Positions 8,749 through 16,791 of a stretch of DNA of 64,000 bases are shown in pieces. Below the pieces are notes generated by a model. That model worked only from the letters and a program-made list of their open reading frames with translations. It did no database searches and was not told the origin of the DNA. This DNA comes from Moritella sp. JT01 (lineage in GTDB: Bacteria; Pseudomonadota; Gammaproteobacteria; Enterobacterales; Moritellaceae), in assembly GCF_001574435.1 (NCBI RefSeq), contig NZ_LOCN01000007.1, positions 597,186 through 661,185 of the forward strand, read 5' to 3'. Every line of letters starts with the position of its first letter. Position 1 is the stretch's first letter. Position numbers and translations under genes: made by a program.

Positions 8749-8937
8749 ATGAATAGACTCTTTGCAATCGTAATTTACCTAATAAATGTAATTGGTGGGA
8801 TATGGCTATTTAATTCTGCTACTCCAGAACACAAAATATATCTTTTCTATGCTGTGTTTATATTTGCTAACGTTCAAGCTTTTTATTTAAATTTTAAAAT
8901 AATCAAACTTCAGGATAAATTGGATGGAAAACCTTAA
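8749..8937 (+). CDS. Small two-helix membrane protein of unknown function
   Basis: The product is 62 residues. Two predicted membrane helices (about 4-22 and 30-50) are joined by a short charged turn (TPEHK). There is no clear ribosome binding site; the start is 3 bases after the previous stop, so translation is probably coupled. The end overlaps the next gene by 14 bases. Size and topology are like those of immunity or accessory membrane proteins, but that is only a guess from shape. Confidence 0.6.
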   Translation: MNRLFAIVIYLINVIGGIWLFNSATPEHKIYLFYAVFIFANVQAFYLNFKIIKLQDKLDGKP

Positions 8938-9496
8938 ATATATTGCACTGATCTTATTAATCTTTTGTGAAAGCGCACTCGCGAATAGTAAATTAGAGTG
9001 TAAAGTAGATCAATTCCACGTACCGAACGTAGAAATTACGGTGGCTAATGCTCCGGATATCAAGAAAACAAGCGCATCATTTATGGATGATGATAATAAT
9101 TATTGGCATTTGGCTGCGTATGAATTACACAAAAAAGAAAATTTGTATCTCCTAAAGGGGATGAATAATTTAACTGACTCTAAAGCCATTATAACAATAG
9201 CACTCCGTAATTATATAAATCGGCTTGAAGATAAAATGTTTTACACTACGCATCTTAGAGAGTCTTTTCCAGTATCTATTTCAACACTTTCTGGTAGTGG
9301 GTATATAATAGATGCCACTTTTGATAATTCGACTGTGAATGAAACATTTGCTTTTTGGATGATCGTAAAAGACGACAAAATATTTTTTGGTGACCTTCAT
9401 ATTACTACCGATATGGTGGAACCTTCTATACAGGTAGCTCAAGAAAGATTAACTGATTTCCTTAAAACCTGTGAGATTGTAGCGGATTATACGTGA
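8924..9496 (+). CDS. Exported protein of unknown function (third gene of the cassette)
   Basis: The product is 190 residues with a Sec signal peptide (residues 1-20, ending in CESALA before NSK). The mature protein has two cysteines (in LECKVD and LKTCEI) near its two ends, consistent with one disulphide, and a mixed alpha/beta pattern. No known domain is recognised. It overlaps the preceding small membrane gene by 14 bases, which is strong evidence for one operon. The operon therefore encodes a hydrophobic-tailed protein, a two-helix membrane protein and a periplasmic protein. Confidence 0.65.
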   Translation: MENLKYIALILLIFCESALANSKLECKVDQFHVPNVEITVANAPDIKKTSASFMDDDNNYWHLAAYELHKKENLYLLKGMNNLTDSKAIITIALRNYINRLEDKMFYTTHLRESFPVSISTLSGSGYIIDATFDNSTVNETFAFWMIVKDDKIFFGDLHITTDMVEPSIQVAQERLTDFLKTCEIVADYT

Positions 9497-9567
9497 TATC
9501 AATTATGCACGTATATTTCAGTTTTTTACGATAGTGATATTTATCCGAAAGGTTAGACTAAATATGA

Positions 9568-9601
9568 ACCTAACGCAGTCATCTCCATTAATGCGTTAGG
9601 T
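9568..9601. terminator. Hairpin between convergent genes, possible bidirectional terminator
   Basis: A perfect 10-bp inverted repeat (9568-9577 with 9592-9601) has a 14-nt loop. It lies between the end of the unknown cassette and the end of the oppositely oriented DOPA-dioxygenase-family gene. There is no strong T-run on either side, so intrinsic termination is uncertain. Confidence 0.4.
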
Positions 9602-9628
9602 AAGTAACCCTCACACCTTAAATAATTT

Positions 9629-9967
9629 TTAAAAACGAGATAAATCGAGTGTAATGGGAGCGCCTAACCATTGCACATATTCGGTGTGGTCGAGCAAGTC
9701 ATCGCCTGTTACTGCATGTAACAATACTGATACCCCTTGCCTATGTTCAATACACCAAGGTACAAATACATCAAAATCGTCTGCAGTGAAAGAGGCTTGA
9801 AAACTCCACTGTGGATGCGGTCCTACTGGTTTGGTATTGAAATTACCGACATATAAACCCAATTCTTCATTGATGCTTGTTCGTAATGCTTGTGCGTGTA
9901 CTCGTGATGATTCATCAAAATAAAAATGTGCATGATAGTCTGTATGACTGTTAACGGGCATATCCAT
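9629..9967 (-). CDS. DOPA 4,5-dioxygenase family protein
   Basis: The product is 112 residues, the usual size. Family motifs are visible: YHAHFYFD near the start, VGPHPQWSFQASF in the middle, and VLLHAVTGDDLLDH followed by WLGAP near the end. The histidines in YHAHFYF, GPHP and VLLHAVTG are the likely metal ligands. In fungi and plants this fold opens the ring of DOPA; bacterial members are mostly uncharacterised. A GAGGT ribosome binding site lies 5 bases before the ATG. It stands alone and diverges from the siderophore uptake operon. Confidence 0.85.
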   Translation of the reverse strand: MDMPVNSHTDYHAHFYFDESSRVHAQALRTSINEELGLYVGNFNTKPVGPHPQWSFQASFTADDFDVFVPWCIEHRQGVSVLLHAVTGDDLLDHTEYVQWLGAPITLDLSRF

Positions 9968-10130
9968 AAATACCTCATAAAATAGTGCTATAAAGTTGGC
10001 TTACAAAACAAAAAATTCAACATAACACAATTACTACATTGCTGAATACGACCTTTACTTTCTTCACATTCGACGTAAATAGCGCAGAAAAACACAGCGC
10101 CTACATTCACTAAATTACGTTTACTTACAA

Positions 10131-10159
10131 TGCTTTACATTCAATCATTGCTTTACATT
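10131..10159. repeat. 11-bp direct repeat upstream of the siderophore operon
   Basis: TGCTTTACATT occurs at 10131-10141 and again at 10149-10159, an 18-base period. It lies just upstream of the predicted promoter of the siderophore transport operon. It may be a site for an activator, or chance in AT-rich DNA. Confidence 0.3.
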
Positions 10160-10198
10160 ATTTACCTTTAATTTACTGGTCATCAGTGTTTGTTTTAG

Positions 10199-10230
10199 TA
10201 TAATATAGCGAATACGAACAATTATCATTT
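10199..10230 (+). promoter_or_regulatory. Promoter -10 and putative Fur box of the siderophore uptake operon
   Basis: A consensus TATAAT (10199-10204) is followed at about 10214-10230 by GAACAATTATCATTTGG. Its AATTATCATT core agrees with the GATAATCATT half of the Fur consensus at 8 of 10 positions. A Fur site overlapping the transcription start of an iron-uptake operon is the expected arrangement, giving repression when iron is plentiful. No good -35 is seen. The match is partial. Confidence 0.45.
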
Positions 10231-10244
10231 GGATTTACATTAAT

Positions 10245-11150
10245 ATGAAACGAACAGTTGTAGCTACTTTATTTGGTTTATTATTCTCAGCTAATGCTTT
10301 ATCTGAAACGATCACAGTCTCTCATCAACTCGGTAAAACAACATTAGAAACGAAACCTGAGCGTGTGGTCGTGATTGGCACGGGTACATTAGACGCTCTA
10401 GATTATTTTGGTATTAAGCCAGTTGCGGTAAGTAAAGCGACAACAATGCCAGATTATTTATTGAAATATAAAGCGAAAGAGTTCGCCTCGTCAGGTAGCT
10501 TAAACGAACCTGATTTCGAAACCATTTACATGCAAAAACCAGACGTGATTATTATTGGTTCTCGCGCTGCCGAATCTTATAAAGAATTATCCAAAATTGC
10601 CCCAACAGTGATGTTCGCACCTGAATCGAACGGTTATTGGCAAAGCACCCAGAAACAATGGCGTATGCTCGCTGACATCTTTGAAATCCAACCTAAAGTA
10701 GAAACAAAGATTACCAGTGTTGATTCTCAGATCACCGAAATTGCCAACTACAACAAAACCAACCAGGTTAAAGCATTAACGGTAATGAGTGCAGGCGGTA
10801 ATATCACCACGTTTGGTGCACAGTCTCGTTTCTCTGCCATCTACCGTGATTTTGGTTTCCAAGAAGCAGTACCGAACATTAAAGAATCTCGTCATGGCGA
10901 TCTGATCTCATATGAATTTATTAGCAACGTCAATCCAGCTAATCTATTCATTATCGACAAAGACAAACTGATTAATAAAGATAAAAGTCGTACCCGTGAA
11001 GAATTTGCCAATCCACTGGTTAAATCAACCGACGCCTATAAAGACGACAACCTAAATTACCTTGATATTAACGCCTGGTACATAGCCCTTTCGGGTGTCA
11101 CAGCAACCGATAAAATGATCCAAGATATGCAGCAATCACGCGCACTGTAA
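10245..11150 (+). CDS. Ferric-siderophore ABC transporter, periplasmic binding protein (VctP/FatB/YclQ-like)
   Basis: The product is 301 residues with a Sec signal peptide (about residues 1-20, no lipobox cysteine, so a soluble periplasmic form). It has the PBP2/FepB-type layout: KPERVVVIGTGTLDALDYFGIKPVAV at the start of the mature protein, then FETIYMQKPDVIIIGSRAA, a long linking helix, and a second lobe ending with WYIALSGVTATDKM. It captures an iron-siderophore complex and hands it to the permeases encoded immediately downstream. It is the first gene of a five-gene operon preceded by a possible Fur box. No siderophore biosynthesis genes or TonB receptor are in the window. Confidence 0.9.
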   Translation: MKRTVVATLFGLLFSANALSETITVSHQLGKTTLETKPERVVVIGTGTLDALDYFGIKPVAVSKATTMPDYLLKYKAKEFASSGSLNEPDFETIYMQKPDVIIIGSRAAESYKELSKIAPTVMFAPESNGYWQSTQKQWRMLADIFEIQPKVETKITSVDSQITEIANYNKTNQVKALTVMSAGGNITTFGAQSRFSAIYRDFGFQEAVPNIKESRHGDLISYEFISNVNPANLFIIDKDKLINKDKSRTREEFANPLVKSTDAYKDDNLNYLDINAWYIALSGVTATDKMIQDMQQSRAL

Positions 11151-11162
11151 TTGAGGATCACC

Positions 11163-12098
11163 TTGAAAAAGTTATTATTTGTGCTGGTATTACTCAGCAT
11201 AGCATCGGTATTTATTGGCGTGGCAGATTTGTCTTTATCTGCCATTTTAGCGGGTGATACTGATGCCATTGAGCTGCTGTTAATCAGTCGCCTCCCCCGC
11301 TTACTCGCTATCTTACTCTCGGGGGCTGGGCTGAGTATTGCTGGGCTTATCATGCAGCAGATCAGTCAAAACCGATTTGCGTCACCGTCGACATCTGGCA
11401 CCATTGAATGTGCCATGCTCGGCTATGTATTAAGTTTAGTCTTTCTCGGCCATGGTGACAGCTTACTGCTTATTTTTGGCATGGCGATCGCCGGTACATT
11501 GCTGTTTATTCAGTTCATCCATCGCATTCAATTTAAAAATGCCGTCTATGTGCCATTAATCGGTATCATTTTTGGTAATGTGGTGTCTTCTGCTGCTACC
11601 TTTATCGCCTATAAATATGATGCAGTGCAAAATCTGTCAGCCTGGACGGTGGCTAACTTTGCTAGCATCCTGCAGGGTAACTATGAACTGCTTTATATCG
11701 CCCTGCCTATTTCTATTATTAGCTATTGGTATGCAACCCGTTTATCCGCGGTGGGCATGGGCAAAGATTTCGCCACCAATATTGGGCTGAATTACAAACA
11801 AGTACTCTTCATCGGTATTCTGCTTGTGTCTGTGATGTCAGCTTCTGTGGTCATGATTGTCGGTCAATTGCCTTTCTTAGGTCTGATCGTACCGAATTTA
11901 GTGGCGCAATTCTACGGTGATAATTTACGTAAAAATATTCCACTAACGGCTATTATCGGCGCTATTTTAATCTTACTTTGTGATGTGATTGGTCGCGTGA
12001 TCATCTTCCCTTACGAGATCCCAATTTCGATGATCATCAGCATGCTTGGTGGCGCAGTATTTATCTTCTTTATTGTAAAGGGGAAGCAAAATGTCTGA
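11163..12098 (+). CDS. Ferric-siderophore ABC transporter permease 1 (FecCD family)
   Basis: I take the TTG at 11163 as start because GAGG lies 6 bases upstream and the protein then begins MKKLLFVLVLL, a normal first helix; the TTG at 11151 overlaps that site. The product is 311 residues with about eight to nine hydrophobic segments. FecCD features are LLLISRLPRLLAILLSGAGLSIAGLIMQQ near the start and LPFLGLIVPNLV near residue 240. It pairs with the next gene to form the membrane channel. It overlaps that gene by 8 bases. It resembles VctD/FatD of vibrios. Confidence 0.9.
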   Translation: MKKLLFVLVLLSIASVFIGVADLSLSAILAGDTDAIELLLISRLPRLLAILLSGAGLSIAGLIMQQISQNRFASPSTSGTIECAMLGYVLSLVFLGHGDSLLLIFGMAIAGTLLFIQFIHRIQFKNAVYVPLIGIIFGNVVSSAATFIAYKYDAVQNLSAWTVANFASILQGNYELLYIALPISIISYWYATRLSAVGMGKDFATNIGLNYKQVLFIGILLVSVMSASVVMIVGQLPFLGLIVPNLVAQFYGDNLRKNIPLTAIIGAILILLCDVIGRVIIFPYEIPISMIISMLGGAVFIFFIVKGKQNV

Positions 12099-13047
12099 TT
12101 CAATGAAGCTAGCCGGACTGGCTGTTATCACCGTTGTCTTTACCTTTTTATTCATCGGTATTGGTTTAGATGCCTCTAATTATGAATACTTTTTATCACG
12201 CCGCGTGCCGAAAGTATTCGCCATGATCATCGCCAGTATTGCCATTGCGCAATCATCATTGGTGTTTCAAACCATTACCCATAATCGTATTTTGACCCCG
12301 AGTATTATGGGTTTTGATGCCTTATATTTACTCACCCAAGTTCTGGTTGTGGTTATCTTTGGTGGTTTTAGTGTATTGCTATTAAACCCCTTTGTTAACT
12401 TTGCCTTATCAGTCGCAATCATGGTGGGGTTTTCGTTATTACTGTTTGGCTTTTATTTCCGCAGTAATAATGGCCAGGGTAACGTCATCACGTTATTACT
12501 GCTCGGGGTTATCTTCGGCCAGCTGTTTAACAATGTTTCATCATTTTTCATGATGTTGGTTGATCCCAATGATTTCTTAACTATTCAATCAAGCATGTTT
12601 GCAAGTTTTAACAATGTGAACCAAGAACTGGTTTATTTATGTATTGTGCCATTGTTTGTGGTCAGTGCTTTGCTATTCAAATTAGCCCCAGTGTTAGATG
12701 TATTTTGGCTAGACAATGACAATGCGATTAGCTTAGGCGTTGATACTCGTCGTATCACCAAGCAAGTGTTAATACTGGTGGCAATCATGATCTCGTTATC
12801 CACAGCCTTAGTCGGTCCCGTGATGTTCTTTGGCTTACTCGTGGCAAATTTAACTAAAGAGTTCTTCCATACTTATCGTCATCACACTCTGCTTATTGCC
12901 AGCAGTTTAATGGCGATGTCGATATTGTTATCGGGACAATGGATTGTCGAAAACATCTTTAGCTTTTCAACCACGCTCAGTGTGGTGATCAATTTCGTTG
13001 GTGGTTTGTACTTTTTATCACTGCTTATTCGACAAAAAATTCAATAG
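12091..13047 (+). CDS. Ferric-siderophore ABC transporter permease 2 (FecCD family)
   Basis: The product is 318 residues with about nine hydrophobic segments. The family motifs RRVPKVFAMIIASIAIAQSSLVFQ and NRILTPSIMGFDALY appear in the first third. The coupling-loop region LVGPVMFFGLLVANLTKEF is near residue 240. It overlaps the first permease by 8 bases, so the two are translationally coupled and presumably form a heterodimer. It resembles VctG/FatC. Confidence 0.9.
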   Translation: MSDSMKLAGLAVITVVFTFLFIGIGLDASNYEYFLSRRVPKVFAMIIASIAIAQSSLVFQTITHNRILTPSIMGFDALYLLTQVLVVVIFGGFSVLLLNPFVNFALSVAIMVGFSLLLFGFYFRSNNGQGNVITLLLLGVIFGQLFNNVSSFFMMLVDPNDFLTIQSSMFASFNNVNQELVYLCIVPLFVVSALLFKLAPVLDVFWLDNDNAISLGVDTRRITKQVLILVAIMISLSTALVGPVMFFGLLVANLTKEFFHTYRHHTLLIASSLMAMSILLSGQWIVENIFSFSTTLSVVINFVGGLYFLSLLIRQKIQ

Positions 13048-13084
13048 CGTCGCTATTTATTAAAATAATGAGGACACATAAATT

Positions 13085-13846
13085 ATGATTTCATTAACTA
13101 ATTTATCCAAAGCCTTTGGCCAGCACAAAGTCGTCGATCAAGCTTCCGCCTCTTTCATTAAAGGTGAAGTCACGGCAATCATTGGCCCGAACGGCGCGGG
13201 GAAAAGTACCGTATTGTCGATGGCAAGTCGCTTATTAAATAAAGACAGTGGTAGTGTCGTTATCGACAACCAAGACATATTAGATTGGGATACCAAAGCA
13301 CTGGCGAAAAAGCTCGCGGTATTACGCCAGTCTAACAATCTCAATATGCGCTTTACAGTGCGAGAATTAGTGGCTTTTGGGCGCTATCCTTATAGTCAGG
13401 GGAAGCTAACAAGCAACGACAATGACGTGATTGACAAAGCGATTGGCTATTTAGATTTAACACTAATCGAAAACAAGTACCTTGACCAGCTCAGCGGTGG
13501 TCAACGTCAACTCGCCTTTATTGCCATGGTCGTGGCTCAAGATACCGATTATGTATTTTTAGATGAACCTCTGAATAATCTCGACATTAAACATTCATTA
13601 CAGATCATGAAAAACATCAAAACCTTGGCTCATGAATTAGGTAAAGCTGTTGTTATTGTGATCCATGATATCAACTTCGCATCTTGTTATTCAGACAATA
13701 TCGTGGCACTTAAGCAAGGCAAGGTTGTCGCGAACGGGTCAGTCGCAGAGATCATTAACCAAGAAACATTGTCAGCGATTTACGACACTGATTTTGATAT
13801 TCACGAAATCAACGGTAAGCGTATTTGTATGTACTACGGGCAATAA
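13085..13846 (+). CDS. Ferric-siderophore ABC transporter ATPase
   Basis: The product is 253 residues, a complete ABC ATPase. Walker A GPNGAGKST is at residues 34-42, a Q-loop (LRQSNN) near 82, the signature LSGGQRQ near 135, Walker B YVFLDEP about 20 residues later, and the switch histidine in VIHDIN near 195. It drives iron-siderophore import through the two upstream permeases. An AATGAGGACA-type ribosome binding site precedes it and the next gene starts 21 bases after its stop. It resembles VctC/FatE. Confidence 0.92.
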   Translation: MISLTNLSKAFGQHKVVDQASASFIKGEVTAIIGPNGAGKSTVLSMASRLLNKDSGSVVIDNQDILDWDTKALAKKLAVLRQSNNLNMRFTVRELVAFGRYPYSQGKLTSNDNDVIDKAIGYLDLTLIENKYLDQLSGGQRQLAFIAMVVAQDTDYVFLDEPLNNLDIKHSLQIMKNIKTLAHELGKAVVIVIHDINFASCYSDNIVALKQGKVVANGSVAEIINQETLSAIYDTDFDIHEINGKRICMYYGQ

Positions 13847-13867
13847 CCGAATTATTAAGGATTAAAG

Positions 13868-14707
13868 ATGAGTAAGAAACCAAGCAGCAGAGTATTAACC
13901 GTAATAGACACCCAGCAATTAACGCCTAACATGCAGCGCATTAGCTTTCAGGCTGACGACTTGTCTGACTTCCCCTCCGATGCAGCAGGTGGCTACATTA
14001 AGCTACTTTTTACCGAACAAGGTAACACTGACATTTCACAACTAGCAACAGATGAACGTCCTAAAATGCGCACTTATACCATCCGCCATTTACGCCAAGC
14101 GATCAATCAATTAGATGTTGATTTTGTTCGTCATGAACACTTAAACATGAGTGATAATAGCAAGGGTTGTAACAATAGCATTGGTGGCTTTGCCGCAGCG
14201 TGGTCACAGTCTGTAAGTACCGGTGATACGATCTCGATTGCTGGACCAGGGATGATTAAACCCGCCAATATTAATACCGATTGGTACTTCTTAGTCGCAG
14301 ACATGACAGCTCTCCCAGCCTTGTCTGCGCAACTCACTAAGCTACCAAGAGCAGCCAGTGGTTATGCTGTTATCGAAATTAACCATCAAGATGACAAGCA
14401 AACCTTAGTCAAACCCGAGGGTATCGACGTTATTTGGGTTGTTGCTAATGAAGCTAAGACAAACTTACTGACTCAAGTGAAAGCGTTAACGTGGCAGCAA
14501 GGCGAGGTGTCGGTTTGGTGCGCTTGTGAGTTTTCAGATATGCGTGCGCTACGTGTTTACTTTAGAAATGAAAAATCCGTCGATAAAGATAATATCTATA
14601 TCAGTAGTTATTGGAAAACAGGTTGCACTGAAGATGGGCATAAAATTGCCAAACGTGATGACAACGAAGCTGAAGACTCTTTAGCTAAAGAACGTCTACA
14701 GTCATAG
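13868..14707 (+). CDS. Siderophore-interacting protein (FAD-dependent ferric-siderophore reductase, ViuB/YqjH-like)
   Basis: The product is 279 residues. The N-terminal FAD-binding barrel (about 1-130) has TPNMQRISFQADDL and the flavin motif MRTYTIRHL; the phosphate-binding stretch GGFAAAWSQ follows. The C-terminal SIP domain (about 135-255) has WYFLVADMTALPAL, an acidic EINHQDD piece, VWCACEFSDMRALRVYF and the family ending YISSYWKTGCTEDGH. It releases iron from the imported complex in the cytoplasm by reduction. It is the last gene of the operon. After it the tail is rich in Asp/Glu/Lys. Confidence 0.92.
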   Translation: MSKKPSSRVLTVIDTQQLTPNMQRISFQADDLSDFPSDAAGGYIKLLFTEQGNTDISQLATDERPKMRTYTIRHLRQAINQLDVDFVRHEHLNMSDNSKGCNNSIGGFAAAWSQSVSTGDTISIAGPGMIKPANINTDWYFLVADMTALPALSAQLTKLPRAASGYAVIEINHQDDKQTLVKPEGIDVIWVVANEAKTNLLTQVKALTWQQGEVSVWCACEFSDMRALRVYFRNEKSVDKDNIYISSYWKTGCTEDGHKIAKRDDNEAEDSLAKERLQS

Positions 14708-14818
14708 TCTGGTTTCCCCATACTATCTTTGCCTAAATATCGCTGAAATCCCCCTTTTTCAGTCATTTTCGAGTAAACTGGCCCGGTTTTGTATCTTTCT
14801 AACACGGGCTAAATTATT

Positions 14819-16057
14819 TTGCATACTCTATCTCAGCTAAAATCTGGTGAATTAACAGGTATTAAGCGTTTATCATTATCAGAAAACCTAACTGCTTTCC
14901 CACTTGAGATCTTGTCATTGGCTGACAGCTTAGAGATCCTCGATTTATCAAATAACCAGTTAACAAGCTTACCAGCAGAGATTGCCCAGTTAACGAAATT
15001 GAAAATTTTGTTTGCATCAAACAATCAATTTGTAACGCTACCCGAAGTACTTGGCCAGTGTCCTAATTTAGAAATGGTTGGCTTTAAATCAAACCAAATT
15101 AACCAAGTACCAGAAGCCTCTCTACCAACAAAATTACGTTGGTTGATCTTAACGGATAACCGAATTGAAGTATTGCCAGATTCATTAGGCGAACGTCCGC
15201 GCTTACAAAAATTAGCGCTTGCGGGTAACTGTTTGACTGAGTTACCTCAGACTATGTCTCAGTGTCATAACCTTGAACTGGTACGTATTTCAGCTAACCG
15301 CCTAACAGCATGTCCAGAACAGTTGTTTGGCCTGCCTAAACTGGCTTGGTTTGCATTCTCAGGCAACCCATTTTGCCAATCTGATGTATCGATTGATAAC
15401 GTGCCGCAATTAGCATCATCAAGCTATAAGTTACAAAACGTACTGGGACAAGGCGCATCAGGCGTGATCTCAAAAGCCATTTGGAATGAACAACAAACGC
15501 AATTCCCTGATGAGATTGCAGTTAAAGTATTCAAAGGTGAAGTAACCAGTGATGGTTATCCTGAAGATGAGTTACAAGCTTGCTTGAAAGTCGGTAACCA
15601 TCCTAGCCTAGTGCAATCGCTTGCACAGGTAAAAGAAGACGGTTACTTAGCCCTGATCATGAACTTGATTCCTGCGCACTATGCAAACTTAGGTCTACCG
15701 CCATGCTTTAACAGCTGTACACGAGATACCTTCCCAACAGACTTTAGCTTGTCTATTACTCAAATTGACAAGATAGTAACGCAGATGGAAGACGTATTTG
15801 TTCATTTACACGATAACCAAGTTTGTCACGGCGATCTTTACGCGCACAATACGCTGTTTGATGTGGATGCTAATATCATCTTTGGTGATTTTGGTGCAGC
15901 GACTATGTATCACATGCTAACAGACACGCAACAAGCGCAAGTGAAACAAATTGAACACCGTGCACTACTGCATTTTATTGATGATTTATTAAGTGTTTGT
16001 ATTAAAGAAGACCAAGAAAGTGACAAGTTTAAACGCCTTAAGCAGCGTACTAATTAA
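14819..16057 (+). CDS. Leucine-rich-repeat protein fused to a protein kinase-like domain
   Basis: The product is 412 residues with a TTG start at 14819; no upstream ATG fits and the ribosome binding site is weak. Residues about 15-190 hold about seven LRRs of 22-24 residues of the LxxLxLSxNxLxxLPxxL type (LDLSNNQLTSLP, LFASNNQFVTLP, LILTDNRIEVLP, LALAGNCLTELP). Residues about 205-405 are a Ser/Thr-kinase fold: a glycine loop LGQGASGVIS, the lysine in IAVKVFKG, a catalytic loop HGDLYAHN and the metal-binding GDFGAA. All core residues are present, so it should be active. No signal peptide or membrane helix is seen, so it is cytoplasmic. LRR-kinase fusions occur in several Gammaproteobacteria, with role unknown. 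Confidence 0.88.
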   Translation: MHTLSQLKSGELTGIKRLSLSENLTAFPLEILSLADSLEILDLSNNQLTSLPAEIAQLTKLKILFASNNQFVTLPEVLGQCPNLEMVGFKSNQINQVPEASLPTKLRWLILTDNRIEVLPDSLGERPRLQKLALAGNCLTELPQTMSQCHNLELVRISANRLTACPEQLFGLPKLAWFAFSGNPFCQSDVSIDNVPQLASSSYKLQNVLGQGASGVISKAIWNEQQTQFPDEIAVKVFKGEVTSDGYPEDELQACLKVGNHPSLVQSLAQVKEDGYLALIMNLIPAHYANLGLPPCFNSCTRDTFPTDFSLSITQIDKIVTQMEDVFVHLHDNQVCHGDLYAHNTLFDVDANIIFGDFGAATMYHMLTDTQQAQVKQIEHRALLHFIDDLLSVCIKEDQESDKFKRLKQRTN

Positions 16058-16067
16058 AGATTATTAT

Positions 16068-16116
16068 GCCCGTTTACCCAGCATCAAGATAACAAATTGG
16101 CTGATGTTAAACGGGC
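16068..16116. terminator. Hairpin between convergent LRR-kinase and yccF genes
   Basis: A 9-bp perfect stem (GCCCGTTTA at 16068-16076 with its complement at 16108-16116) encloses a second short stem (CATCA/TGATG). It lies between two converging stops. There is no long T-run, so its strength as a terminator is uncertain. Confidence 0.45.
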
Positions 16117-16137
16117 TATCATGATAATAACGATTAT

Positions 16138-16578
16138 TTATAGCTTAAACTTAGCGTTCTTATAACGCGCCATTGCCGCCACGTCTTTATCCACAATTGT
16201 TTGCCCTATTGGTGCAAGTGAGATAACCGCTAATTTCAAATGCTGTAGGGCAAATGGAATACCGATAATCGTAACGAAGCATGCTGCTGCAGACATCACA
16301 TGGCCGATTGCCAGCCAAACACCCGCAAAGATGAACCACAACGCATTACCGACAAAACCAAAGCTACCGGTACCTATATCTTCAGCGCGCGTTAATTCAT
16401 CTCTATATATTGCTTCTTTACCAAATGGGAAAAATGAGAAACCCGCGATAACAAAGCAAGATCGCCCCCAAGGAATGCCTACAATACTGATAAACGCTAA
16501 TAGACCGAATAAAACCCAAGCAAGTCCCATGACAGCACCACCAAACAGAAACCAGATTATGTTGCCAATTATTCTCAT
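16138..16578 (-). CDS. yccF: YccF-family inner-membrane protein (DUF307)
   Basis: The product is 146 residues with four hydrophobic segments. The duplicated YccF signature is present: an N-terminal GNIIWFLFGGAVMGLAW with ISIVGIPWGRSCFVIAGFSFFPFG, and a second copy GNALWFIFAGVWLAIGH with VTIIGIPFALQHLKLAVISLAPIG. It is an inner-membrane protein of unknown function. An AGGGCGAT ribosome binding site precedes the ATG. It is a single gene converging on the LRR-kinase. Confidence 0.92.
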   Translation of the reverse strand: MRIIGNIIWFLFGGAVMGLAWVLFGLLAFISIVGIPWGRSCFVIAGFSFFPFGKEAIYRDELTRAEDIGTGSFGFVGNALWFIFAGVWLAIGHVMSAAACFVTIIGIPFALQHLKLAVISLAPIGQTIVDKDVAAMARYKNAKFKL

Positions 16579-16791
16579 CTTATCGCCCTATATTCACTTA
16601 AACTAAATTAATTACAGTACATCAGGCATTGGACTACAAAAAAACACTTTAATTCAAGATTTATGATCTAACCTATATAATTTTAGCTTTCATTATATAT
16701 TGAGGGTCGGCAGTACCTCCAAGGTATAACTCTCCAGTATCCTGCAATCCCGCTTTTTGATAGCAACTGACTGGCACCAGGATTCTGACCA

